From contig JAURVB010000163.1 in the NCBI GenBank assembly GCA_033002965.1, positions 59,857-123,856 of the forward strand: a stretch of DNA of 64,000 nt, written 5' to 3'. The translations under genes were made by a program, and so were the position numbers. The DNA is from Piper betle. Lineage: Eukaryota > Streptophyta > Magnoliopsida > Piperales > Piperaceae. This document shows, one piece after another, positions 46,101 to 58,017 of the stretch (positions are counted from its first letter, which is position 1; each line of letters starts with the position of its first letter). Under the pieces are notes generated by a model, which was not told the origin of the DNA, did no database searches, and saw only the letters and a list, made by a program, of their open reading frames with translations.

Positions 46101-49100
46101 GCCCGTGACCAGCAGCCTAGCCAACGTCCCTAGTCCATCCCACCATCTAACATGGAACCAGGTCGGCTCTGATACCATTTGTAACGACCCAGCCCAAAGT
46201 GCAACGTAATGGGCTAAGTCATTTCTTTAAAATGGGTACCCCGGAAGTTAAAGATCTCTAGTCCATTCCCACTTATAAACAGGATCTTCTCCCAGTAGGT
46301 ATCAGATGTGGGACTAAGTTGAGGGATCTCACAATCCACCCACCTTAGGAAATTTCGTCCCAAAATGCCTATTCTTGGCCCGTTGCTAGCCCCAGCCCAC
46401 GTCCTTTTTGGCCCGTGACCGGCAGCCTAGCCAACGTTTCTAGTCTTGGCCCGTTGCTAACCCCAGGCCACGACCTTTTTTGGCCCGTGACCGGCAGCCT
46501 AGCCAACGTCCTTAGTCCATCCCACCATCTAACATGGAACCAGGTCGGCTCTGATACCATTTGTAACGACCCAGCCCAAAGTGCAACGTAATGGGCTAAG
46601 TCATTTCTTTAAAATGGGTACCCCGGAAGTTAAAGATCTTTAGTCCATTCCCACTTATAAACAAGATCTTCTCCCAGTAGGTATTAGATGTGGGACTAAG
46701 TTGATGGATCTCACAATCCACCCACCTTAGGAAATTTCGTCCCCGAAATGCCTATTCTTTGCCCGTTGCTAGCCCCAACCCACGTCCTTTCTGGCCCGTG
46801 ACCGGCAGCCTAGCCAACGTTTCTAGTCTTGGCCCATTGCTAACCCCAGCCCACGACCTTTTTGGCCCGTGATCGGCAGCCTAGCCAACGTCCCTAGTCC
46901 ATCCCACCATCTAACACGGAACCAGGTCGGCTCGGATACCATTTGTAACGACCCAGCCCAAAGTGCAACATAATGGACTAAGTCATTTCTTTAAAATGGG
47001 TACACCAGAAGTTAAAGATCTATAGTCCATTCCCACTTATAAAAAGGATCTTCTCCCAGTAGGTATTAGATGTGGGACTAAGTTGAGGGACCTCACAATC
47101 CACCCACCTTAGGAAATTTCGTCCCCGAAATGCCTATTCTTGGCCTGTTGCTAGCCCCAGCCCACGTCCTTTCTGGCCCGTGACCGGCAGCCTAGCCAAC
47201 GTTTCTAATCTTGGCCCGTTGCTAACCCCAGCCCACGACCTTTTTTTGGCCCATGACCGGCAGCCTAGCCAACGTCCCTAGTCCATCCCACCATCTAACA
47301 TGGAACCAGGTCGGCTCTGATACCATTTGTAACGACCCAGCCCAAAGTGCAACGTAATGGGCTAAGTCATTTCTTTAAAATGGGTACCCCGGAAGTTAAA
47401 GATCTATAGTCCATTCCCACTTATAAACAGGATCTTCTCCCAGTAGGTATTAGATGTGGGACTAAGTTGATGGATCTCACAATCCACCCACCTTAGGAAA
47501 TTTCGTCCCCGAAATGCCTATTCTTGGCCCGTTGCTAGCCCCAGCCCACGTCCTTTCTGGCCCGTGACCGGCAGCCTAGCCAACGTTTCTAGTCTTGGCC
47601 CGTTGCTAACCCCAGCCCACGACCTTTTCTGGCCCGTGACCGGCAGCCTAGCCAACGTCCCTAGTCCATCCCACCATCTAATATGGAACCAGGTCGGCTC
47701 TGATACCATTTGTAACGACCCAGCCCAAAGTGCAACGTAATGGGCTAAGTCATTTCTTTAAAATGGGTACCTCGGAAGTTAAAGATCTCTAGTCCATTCC
47801 CACTTATAAACAGGATCTACTCCCAGTAGGTATCAGATGTGGGACTAAGTTGAGGGATCTCACAATCCACCCACCTTAGGAAATGTCGTCCCCAAAATGC
47901 CTATTCTTGGTCCCTTCCTAGCCCCAGCCCACGTCCTTTCTGGCCCGTGACTGGCAGCCTAGCCAACGTTTCTAGTCTTGGCCCGTTGCTAACCCTAGGC
48001 CATGTCCTTTTTTTGCCCGTGACCGGCAGCCTAGCCAACGTCCCTAGTCCATCCCACCATCTAACATGGAACCAGGTCGGCTCTGATACCATTTCTAACG
48101 ACCCAGCCCAAAGTGCAACGTAATGGGATAAGTCATTTCTTTAAAATGGGTACCCCGGAAGTTAAAGATCTTTGGTCCATTCCCACTTATAAACAGGATC
48201 TTCTCCTAGTAGGTATTAGATGTGGGACTAAGTTGATGGATCTCACAATCCACCCACCTTTGGAAATTTCGTCCCTAAATGTTTATTCTTTGCCCGTTGC
48301 TAGCCCCAACCCACGTCCTTTCGGCCCGTGACCGGCAGCCTAGCCAACGTTTCTAGTCTTTGCCCATTCCTAACCCCAGCCCACGACCTTTTTTGCCCGA
48401 GACCGGCAGCCTAGCAAACGTCCCTAGTCCATCCCACCATCTAACACGGAACCAGGTCGGCTCTGATTTCATTAGTAACGACCCAGCCCAAGAGTGCAAC
48501 GTAATGGGCTAAGTCATTTCTTTAAAATTGGTACCCCGGAAGTTAAAGATCTCTAGTCCATTCCCACTTATAAACAGGATCTTCTCCCAGTAGGTACTAG
48601 ATGTAGAAGTAAGTTGAGTGATCTCATAATTACTATTTATAACGACCCAGCCCAAAGTGCAATGTAATGGGCTAAGTCATTTCTTTAAAATGGGTACCCC
48701 GGAGAGTTAAAGATCTATAGTCCATTCCCACTTATAAACAAGATCTTCTCCCAGTAGGTATTAGATGTGGGACTAAGTTGAGGGATCTCACAATCCACCC
48801 ACCTTAGGAAATTTCGTCCCCAAAATGCCTATTCTTGGCCCGTTGCTAGCCCCAGCCCACGTCCTTTCTGGCCCGTGACTGGCAGCCTAGCCAACGTTTC
48901 TAGTCTTGGCCTGTTGCTAACCCCAGCCCACGACCTTTTTTTGGCCCGTGACCGGCAGCATAGCCAACGTCCCTAGTTCATGCCACCATCTAATATGGAA
49001 CCAGGTCGGCTCTGATACCATTTGTAACGACCCAGCCCAAAGTGCAACGGAATGGGCTAAGTCATTTCTTTAAAATGGGTACCCCGGAAGTTAAAGATCT

Positions 49101-49404
49101 CTAGTCCATTCGCACTTATAAACAGGATCTACTCCCAGTAGGTATTAGATGTGGGACTAAGCCGAGGGATCTCACAATCCACCCACCTTAGGAAATTTCG
49201 TCCCCAAAATGCCTATTCTTGGTCGCTTCCTAGCCCCAGCCCACGTCCTTTCTGGCCCGTGACTGGCAGCCTAGCCAACGTTCCTAGTCTTGGCCCGTTG
49301 CTAACCCCAGCCCACGACCTTTTTGGCCCGTGACCGGCAGCCTAGCCAACGTCCCTAGTCCATCCCACCATCTAACATGGAACTAGGTCGGCTCTGATAC
49401 CATT

Positions 49405-49753
49405 TGTAACGACCCAGCCCAAAGTGCAACGTAATGGGATAAGTCATTTCTTTAAAATGGGTACCCCAGAAGTTAAAGATCTCTAGTCCATTCCCACTTA
49501 TAAACAGGATCTTCTCCCAGTAGGTATTAGATGTGGGACTAAGTTGATGGATCTCACAATCCACCCACCTTAGGAAATTTCGTCCCCTAAATGTTTATTC
49601 TTTGCCCGTTCCTAGCCCCAACCCACGTCCTTTACGGCCCATGACCGGAAGCCTAGCCAACGTTTCTAGTCTTGGCCCGTGACCGGCAGCCTAGCCAACG
49701 TCCCTAGTCCATCCCACCATCTAACACTGAACCAGGTCGGCTCTGATACCATT
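49405..49753 (-). repeat. Array unit with ~34-bp deletion
   Basis: The unit is 349 bp instead of 383. The deletion joins the first GGCCCGT of the second internal copy to the next GGCCCGT, so TTGCTAACCCCAGCCC and the following bases are missing. This is typical slippage or recombination between short direct repeats. Confidence 0.85.
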
Positions 49754-52700
49754 TGTAACGACCCAGCCCAAAGTGCAACATAATGGACTAAGTCATCTCT
49801 TTAAAATGGGTACCCCGGAGAGTTAAAGATCTCTAGTCCATTCCCACTTATAAAAGTATCTACTCCCAGTAGGTATTAGATGTGGGACTAAGTTGAGGGA
49901 TCTGACAATCCACCCACCTTAGGAAATTTCGTCCCAAAATGCCTATTTTTGGTCCCTTCCTAGCCCTAGCCCACGTCCTTCTGGCCCGTGACTGGCAGCC
50001 TAGCCAACGTTTCTAGTCTTGGGCCGTTGCTAACCCCAGGCCACGACCCTTTTTTGGCCCTTGACCGGCAGCCTAGCCAACGTCCCTAGTCCATCCCACC
50101 ATCTAACATGGAACCAGGTAGGATATGATACCATTTGTAACGACCCAGCCTAAAGTGCAACGTAATGGGCTAAGTCATTTCTTTAAAATGGGTACCCCGA
50201 AAGTTAAAGATCTCTATTCCATTCCCACTTATAAACAGGATCTTCTCCCAGTAGGTATTAGATGTTGGACTAAATGGATGGATCTCACAATCCACCCACC
50301 TTAGGAAATTTCGTCCCCGAAATGCCTATTCTTGGCCCGTTGCTAGCCCAGCCCACGTCCTTTCTGGCCCGTGACCGGCAGCCTAGCCAACGTTTCTAGT
50401 CTTGGCCCGTTGCTAACTCCAGCCCACGACCTTTTTTGGCGCAGTGACCGGCCGCCTAGCCAACGTCCGTAGTCCATCCCACCATCTAACATGGAACCAG
50501 GTCGGCTCTGATACCATTTGTAATGACCCAGCCCAAAGTGCAACCTAATGGGCTAAGTCATTTCTTTAAAATGGGTACCCCGGAAGTTAAAGATCTCTAG
50601 TCCATTCCCACTTATAAACAGGATCTTCTCCCAGTAGGTATTAGATGTGGGACTAAGTTGAGGGATCTCACAATCCACCCACCTTAGGAAATTCTGTCCC
50701 CGAAATGCCTATTCTTGGTCCCTTCATAGCCCCAGCCCACGTCCTTTGTCGCCCGTGACTGGCAGCCTAGCCAACGTTTCTAGTCTTGGCCCGTTGTTAA
50801 CCCAGGCCACGACCTTTTTTGGCCCGTGACCGGCAGCATAGCCAACGTCCCTAGTCCATCCCACCATCTAACATGGAACCAGGTCGGCTCTGATGCCATT
50901 TCTAACGACCCAGCTCAAGAGTGCAACGTAATGGGTTAAGTCATTTCTTTAAAATGGGTACCCCGGAAGTTAAAGATCTCTAGTCCATTCCCACTTATAA
51001 ACAGGATCTACTCCCAGTAGGTATTAGATGTGGGACTAAGTTTAGGGATCGCACAATCCACCCACCTTAGGAAATTTCGTCCCAAAAATGCCTATTCTTG
51101 GTCCCTTCCTAGCCCCAGCCCACGTCCTTTCTGGCCCATGACTGGCAGCCTAGCCAACATTTCTAGTCTTGGCCCGTTCTAACCCAGGCCACGACCTTTT
51201 TTGGCCCGTGACCGGCAGCCTAGCCAACGTCCCTAGTCCATCCCACCATCTAACATGGAACCAGGTCGGCTCTGATACCATTTGTAACGACCCAGCCCAA
51301 AGTGCAACGTAATGGGATAAGTTATTTCTTTAAAATGGGTACCCTGGAAGTTAAACATCTCTAGTCCATTCCCACTTATAAACAGGATCTTCTCCCAGTA
51401 GGTATTAGATGTGGGACTAAGTTGATGGATCTCACAATCCACCCACCTTAGGAAATTTCGTCCCCTAAATGCCTATTCTTTGCCCGTTGCTAGCCCCAAC
51501 CCACGTCCTTTCTGGCCCGTGACCGGAAGCCTAGCCAACGTTTCTAGTCTTGGCCCATTGCTAACCCCAGCCCACGACCTTTTATGGCCCGTGACCGGCA
51601 GCCTAGCCAACGTCCCTAGTCCATCCCACCATCTAACACGGAACCAGGTCGGCTCTGATACCATTTGTAACAACCCAGCCCAAAGTGCAACGTAATGGAC
51701 TAAGTCATCTCTTTAAAATGGGTACCCCGGAAGTTGAAGATCTATAGTCCATTCCCACTTATAAACAGGATCTTCTCCCAGTAGGTATTAGATGTGGGAC
51801 TAAGTTGAGGGATCTCACAATCCACCCACCTTAGGAAATTTCGTCCCCGAAATGCCTATTCTTGGCCCGTTGCTAGCCCCAGCCCACGTCCTTTCTGGCC
51901 CGTGACCGGCAGCCTAGCCAACGTTTCTAGTCTTGGCCCGTTGCTAACCCCAGCCCACGACCTTTTTGGCCCGTGACCGGCAGCCTAGCCAACGACCCTA
52001 GTCCATCCCACCATCTAACACGGAACCAAGTCGGCTCTGATACCATTTGTAACGACCCAGCCCAAAGTGCAACGTAATGGGCTAAGTCATTTCTTTAAAA
52101 TGGGTACCCCGGAAGTTAAAGATCTCTAGTCCATTCCCACTTATAAACAGGATCTTCTCCCAGTAGGTATTAGATGTGGGACTAAGTTGAGGGATCTGAC
52201 AATCCACCCACCTTAGGAAATTTCGTCCCCAAAATGCCTATTCTTGGTCCCGTTCCTAGCCCTAGCCCACGTCCTTTCTGGCCCGTGACTGGCAGCCTAG
52301 CCAACGTTTCTAGTCTTGGCCCGTTGCTAACCCCAGCCCACGACCTTTTTGGCCCGTGACCGGCAGCCTAGCCAACGTCCCTAGTCCATCCCACCATCTA
52401 ACATTAGAACCAGGTCGGCTCTGATACCATTTGTAACGACCCAGCCCAAAGTGCAACGTAATGGGCTAAGTCATTTCTTTAAAATGGGTACCCCGAAAGT
52501 TAAAGATCTCTAGTCCATTCCCACTTATAAACAGGATCTTCTCCCAGTAGGTATTAGATGTGGGACTAAGTTGAGGGATCTCACAATCCACCCACCTTAG
52601 GAAATTTCGTCCCCGAAATGCCTATTCTTGGCCCGTTGCTAGCCCCAACCCACGTCCTTTCTGGCCCGTGACCGGCAGCCTAGCTAACGTTTCTAGTCTT

Positions 52701-52977
52701 GGCCCGTTGCTAACCCCAGCCCACGACCTTTTTGGCCCGTGACCGGCAGCCTAGCCAACGTCCCTAGTCCATCCCACCATCTAACACGGAACCAGGTCGG
52801 CTCTGATACCATTTGTAACGACCCAGCCCAAAGTGCAACATAATGGGCTAAGTCATTTCTTTAAAATGGGTACCCCGGAAGTTAAAGATCTATAGTCCAT
52901 TCCCACTTATAAACAAGATCTTCTCCCAGTAGGTATTAGATGTGGGACGTAAGTTGAGGGATCTCACAATCACTATT

Positions 52978-54275
52978 TATAAACGAGCCCAGCCCAAATG
53001 CAATGTAATGGGCGAAAAGTCATTTCTTTAAAACGGGTACCCCGGAGGTTAAAGATCCTATAGTCCATTCCCACCTTATAGGCAAGATCCTCTCCGTGGA
53101 TAGATACGGAACTAAGTTGTAGGCATTCCTCCCCAAAATTCCTATTCTTGTGGCCCGTTGCTAGCCCCAGCCCACGATCCTTTCGGCCCGTGACCGGCAG
53201 CCTAGCCAACGTTTCTAGTCTTGGCCCGTTGCTAACCCCAGCCCACGACCTTTTTGGCCCGTGACCGGCAGCCTAGCCAACGTCCCTAATCCATCCCACC
53301 ATCTAATATGGAACCAGGTCGGCTCTGATACCATTTGTAACGACCCAGCCCAAAGTGCAACGTAATGGGCTAAGTCATTTCTTTAAAATGGGTACCCCGG
53401 AAGTTAAAGATCTATAGTCCATTCCCACTTATAAACAGGATCTTCTCCCAGTAGGTATTAGATGTGGGACTAAGTTGAGGATCTCACAATCCACCCACCT
53501 TAGGAAATTTCGTCCCCGAAATGCCTATTCTTGGCCCGTTCCTAGCCCCAGCCCACGTCCTTTCTGGCCCGTGACCGGCAGCCTAGCCAACGTTTCTAGT
53601 CTTGGCCCGTTGCTAACCCCAGCGCCACGACCTTTTTTGGCCCGTGACCGGCAGCCTAGCCACGCGTCCCTAGTCCATCCCACCATCTAACACGGAACCA
53701 GGTCGGCTCTGATACCATTTGTAACGACCCAGCCCAAAGTGCAACGTAATGGGCTAAGTCATTTCTTTAAAATGGGTACCCCAGAAAGTTAAAGATCTCT
53801 AGTCCATTCCCACTTATAAACAGGATCTTCTCCCAGTAGGTATTAGATGTGGTACTAAATTGATGGATCTCACAATCCACCCACGCTTAGGAAATTTCGT
53901 CCGCTAAATGTTTATTCTTGGCCCGTTGCTAGCCCCAACCCACGTCGCTCGACCCGTTGACCGGCAGCCTAGTCAACGTTTCTAGTCTTGGCCCGTTGCT
54001 AACCCCAGCCCACGACCTTTTTTGGCCCGTGACCGGCAGCCTAGCCAACGTCCCTAGTCCATCCCGACCATCTAACACGGAACCAAAGGTCGCTTCATGA
54101 CCATTCTGCTTTACGTACCGAGCCCAAAATGCAACATAATGGACTAAGTAATCTCTTTAAAATGGGTACCCCGGAAGTTAAAAATCTAAAGTCCATCTCA
54201 CTCATCTATAAACAGGATCTTCTCCCAGTAGGTATTAGATGTGGGAGTAAGTTGAGTGATCTCATAATTACTATT
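52978..54275 (-). repeat. Damaged segment of the array
   Basis: Units at 52978 (358 bp), 53720 (390 bp) and 54110 carry far more indels than others: GATCCTATAG, CACCTTATAGGC, CCACGCTTAGG, TCCGCTAAATG, CACGTCGCTCGACCCGTTG, ATCCCGACCATC and a scrambled LTR junction near 54085-54125. Single G or C insertions dominate. Either this is an older or less homogenised island or the consensus sequence is poor here. Confidence 0.7.
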
Positions 54276-54659
54276 TATAACGATCCAGCCCAAAGTGCAA
54301 TGTAATGGGCTAAGTCATTTCTTTAAAATGGGTACCCCGGAAGTTAAAGATCTATAGTCCATTCCCACTTATAAGCAAGATCTTCTCCCAGTAGGTATTA
54401 GATGTGGGACTAAGTTGGGGTATCTCACAATCCACCCACCTTAGGAAATTTCGTCCCCAAAATGCCTATTCATGGCCCGTTGCTAGCCCCAACCCACGTC
54501 CTTTCTGGCCCGTGCCTGGCAGGCTAGCCAACGTTTCTAGTCTTGGCCCGTTGCTATCCCCAGCCCACGACCTTTTTTTGGCCCGTGACCGGCAACCTAG
54601 ACAACGTCCTTAGTCCATCCCACCATCTAATATGGAACCAGGTCGGCTCTGATACCATT

Positions 54660-54995
54660 TGTAACGACCCAGCCCAAAGTGCAACGTAATGGGCTAAGTC
54701 ATTTCTTTAAAATGGGTACCCCGGAAGTTAAAGATCTCTAGTCCATTCCCACTTATAAACATGGATCTACTCCCAGTAGGTATTAGATGTGGGACTAAGC
54801 TGAGGGATCTCACCCGTTGCTAGCCCCAACCCACGTCCTTTCTTGCCCGTGACCGGCAGCCTAGCCAACGTTTCTAGTCTTGGCCCGTTGCTAACCCCAG
54901 CCCACGACCTTTCTTGGCCCGTGACCGGCAGCCTAGCCAACGTCACTAGTCCATCCCAACATCTAACACGGAACCAGGTCGGCTCTGATACCATT
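54660..54995 (-). repeat. Array unit with ~47-bp deletion at the LTR-interior edge
   Basis: The unit is 336 bp. The LTR end GATCTCAC runs straight into CCGTTGCTAGCC, removing the purine tract and the end-of-pol remnant. This unit could not act as a normal plus-strand priming template. Confidence 0.85.
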
Positions 54996-57620
54996 TGTAA
55001 CGACCCATCCCAAAGTGCAACATAATGGACTATGTAATCTCTTTAAAATGGGTACCCCGGAAGTTAAAGATCTATGGTCCATTCCCACTTATAAACAGGA
55101 TCTTCTCCCAGTAGGTATTAGATGTAGGAGTAAGTTGAGTGATCTCATAATTACTATTTATAACGACCCAGCCCAAAGTGCAATGTAATGGGCTAAGTCA
55201 TTTCTTTAAAATGGGTACCCCGAAAGTTAAAGATCTATAGTCCATTCCCACTTATAAACAGGATCTTCTCCCAGTAGGTATTAGATGTGGGACTAAGTTG
55301 AGGGATCTCACAATCCACCCACCTTAGGAAATTTCGTCCCCAAAATGCCTATTCTTGGTCCCGTTGCTAGCCCCAGCCCACGTCCTTTCTGGCCCGTGAC
55401 CGGCAGCCTAGCCAACGTTTCTAGTCTTGGCCCGTTGCTAACCCCAGCCCACGACCTTTTTTGGCCCGTGACCGGCAGCCTAGCCAACGTGCCTAGTCCA
55501 TCCCACCATCTAACACGGAACCAGGTCGGCTCTGATACCATTTGTAACGACCCAGCCCAAAGTGCAACGTAATGGGCTAAGTCATTTCTTTAAAATGGGT
55601 ACCCCGGAAGTTAAAGATCTATAGTCCATTCCCACTTATAAACAGGATCTTCTCCCAGTAGGTATTAGATGTGGGACTAAGTTGAGGGATCTCACAATCC
55701 ACCCACCTTAGGAAATTTCGTCCCCGAAATGCTTATTCTTGGCCCGTTGCTAGCCCCAACCCACGTCCTTTCTGGCCCGTGACCGGCAGCCTAGCCAACG
55801 TTTCTAGTCTTGGCCCGTTGCTAACCCCAGCCCACAACCTTTTTGGCCCGTGACCGGCAGCCTAGCCAACGTCCCTAGTCCATCCCACCATCTAACACGG
55901 AACTAGGTCGGCTCTGATACCATTTGTAACGACCCAGCCCAAAGTGCAACATAATGGACTAAGTCATCTCTTTAAAATGGGTACCCCGAAGTTAAAGATC
56001 TATAGTCCATTCCCACTTATAAACAGGATCTTCTCCCAGTAGGTATTAGATGTGGGACTAAGTTGAGGGATCTCACAATCCACCCACCTTAGGAAATTTC
56101 GTCCCCGAAATGCCTATTCTTAGCCCGTTGCTAGCCCCAGCCACGTCCTTCTGGCCCGTGACCGGCAGCCTAGCCAACGTTTCTAGTCTTGGCCCGTTGC
56201 TAACCCCAGCCCACGACCTTTTTGGCCCGTGACCGGCAGCATAGCCAACGTCCCTAGTCCATCCACCATCTAACATGGAACCAGGTCGGGCTCTGATACC
56301 ATTTGTAACGACCCAGCCCAAAGTGCAACGTAATGGGCTAAGTCATTTCTTTAAAATGGGTACCCCGGAAGTTAAAGATCTATAGTCCATTCCCACTTAT
56401 AAACAGGATCTTCTCCCAGTAGGTATTAGATGTGGGACTAAGTTGAGGGATCTCACAATCCACCCACCTTAGGAAATTTCGTCCCCGAAATGCCTATTCT
56501 TGGTCCCGTTGCTAGCCCCAGCCCACGTCCTTTCTGTCCCGTGACTGGCAGCCTAGCCAACGTTTCTAGTCTTGGCCCGTTGCTAACCCCAGGCCACGAC
56601 CTTTTTTGGCCCGTGACCGGCAGCCTAGCCAACGTCCCTAGTCCATCCCACCATCTAACATGGAACCAGGTCGGCTCTGATACCATTTGTAACGACCCAG
56701 CCCAAAGTGCAACGTAATGGGCTAAGTCATTTCTTTAAAATGGGTACCCCGGAAGTTAAAGATCTCTAGGTCCATTCCCACTTATAAACAGGATCTTCTC
56801 CCAGTAGGTATTAGATGTGGGACTAAGTTGATGGATCTCACAATCCACCCGACCTTAGGAAATTTCGTCCCCGAAATGCTTATTCTTTGCCCGTTGCTAG
56901 CCCCATCCCACGTCCTTTCTGGCCCGTGACCGGCAGCCTAGCCAACGTTTCTAGTCTTGGCCCGTTGCTAACCCCAGCCCACGACCTTCTTGGCCCGTGA
57001 CCGGCAGCCTAGCCAACGTCCCTAGTCCATCCCACCATCTAACATGGAACCAGGTCGGCTCTGATACTGATTTGTAACGACCCAGCCCAAAGTGCAACGT
57101 AATGGGCTAAGTCATTCTCTTTAAAATGGGTACTCCGGAAGTTAAAGATCTCTAGTCCATTCCCACTTATAAACAGGATCTTCTCCCAGTAGGTATTAGA
57201 TGTAGGAGTAAGTTGAGTGATCTCATAATTACTATTTATAACGACCCAGCCCAAAGTGCAACGTAATGGGCTAAGTCATTTCTTTAAAATGGGTACCCCG
57301 GAAGTTAAAGATCTATAGTCCATTCCCACTTATAAACAAGATATTCTCCCAGTAGGTATTAGATGTGGGACTAAGTTGAGGGATCTCACAATCCACCCAC
57401 CTTAGGAAATTTCGTCCCTGAAATGCCTATTCTTGGCCCGTTGCTAGCCCCAGCCCACGTCCTTTCTGGCCCGTGACTGGCAGCCTAGCCAACGTTTCTA
57501 GTCTTGGCCCGTTGCTAACCCCAGCCCACGACCTTTTTTTGGCCCGTGATCGGCAGCCTAGCCAATGTCCCTAGTCCATCCCACCATCTAACATGGAACC
57601 AGGTCGGCTCTGATACCATT

Positions 57621-57774
57621 TGTAACGACCCAGCCCAAAGTGCAACGTAATGGGCTAAGTCATTTCTTTAAAATGGGTACCCCGGAAGTTAAAGATCTCT
57701 AGTCCATTCCCACTTATAAACAGGATCTTCTCCCAGTAGGTATTAGATGTGGGACTAAGTGTGAGGATCTCACA
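57621..57774 (-). repeat. Terminal TRIM LTR of the array
   Basis: A complete 154-bp LTR ending CTCACA at 57774 (with a small rearrangement, AAGTGTGAGGATCT for AAGTTGAGGGATCT). It is followed by the flank ACCATTCAAAC. A full LTR at both array ends is what tandem growth of LTR-interior-LTR predicts. Confidence 0.95.
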
Positions 57775-57779
57775 ACCAT
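57775..57779 (+). other. Right target-site duplication of the TRIM array
   Basis: ACCAT, identical to 39778-39782. Confidence 0.85.
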
Positions 57780-58017
57780 TCAAACTTGTAAACGGATCTT
57801 ATTAACTACTTCTAAAACAAAATGCATGCCAAACAAAACCATGCCAGTAGGCTCCCACTTAAACCATAGCCTTCTAAACCAAGGCATGAGCCAACTCTCC
57901 CTAGAACTATGAGCCAAAAGCCAAGCCAAACCAAATTGAACAAAAAGGAAAATTGAATTAAACCAAAGGCCAAATCAAATCGAACAACAAATAAAATCCT
58001 AAGCCAAAGGGCATGGA
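57780..58017. other. Array right flank, no gene
   Basis: A/C-rich sequence with many CCAAA and GCCAAACC words and no open frame of interest. It should be contiguous with the DNA left of 39778 in an allele lacking the insertion. Confidence 0.5.

Larger units (their letters stand above)
40934..57236 (-). repeat. Nine short (162-166 bp) interior-less units scattered in the array
   Basis: They occur at 40934-41096, 41863-42025, 43943-44104, 45636-45797, 48474-48637, 52814-52977, 54110-54275, 54996-55158 and 57073-57236. Each is one LTR followed by a nine-base spacer, ATTACTATT in most, instead of the ~229-bp interior. The spacer equals the first two and last seven interior bases (AT + TACCATT) with one C-to-T change, so the form arose by one ~220-bp deletion. 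Most share GATGTAGGAGTAAGTTGAGT and CTCATA in the LTR; 52814 keeps GTGGGA and CTCACA. Confidence 0.9.
39783..57774 (-). repeat. Tandem array of a TRIM: 53 LTRs, 43 interiors (18.0 kb)
   Basis: Long unit (~383 bp) = 154-bp LTR + ~229-bp interior; the TRIM reads on the minus strand. Unit starts: 39783, 40166, 40550, 40934s, 41097, 41481, 41863s, 42026, 42410, 42793, 43176, 43560, 43943s, 44105, 44489, 44870, 45254, 45636s, 45798, 46180, 46562, 46944, 47329, 47711, 48094, 48474s, 48638, 49023, 49405, 49754, 50136, 50519, 50901, 51283, 51666, 52049, 52432, 52814s, 52978, 53336, 53720, 54110s, 54276, 54660, 54996s, 55159, 55543, 55925, 56304, 56689, 57073s, 57237, 57621 (terminal LTR); s = short unit. 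Every long unit keeps a purine tract and a TGGTATCAGAGCC-type primer site, so each LTR-interior-LTR is structurally a TRIM. TG/CA ends and a shared ACCAT flank mark it as one insertion locus. Confidence 0.97.

Noticed and set aside
39783..57774. CRISPR-like or classical centromeric satellite array
   Set aside because: Units are 383 bp with LTR ends, primer site and purine tract; there are no short repeats with unique spacers, and the unit is a recognisable TRIM instead of a typical 150-180-bp centromere satellite.
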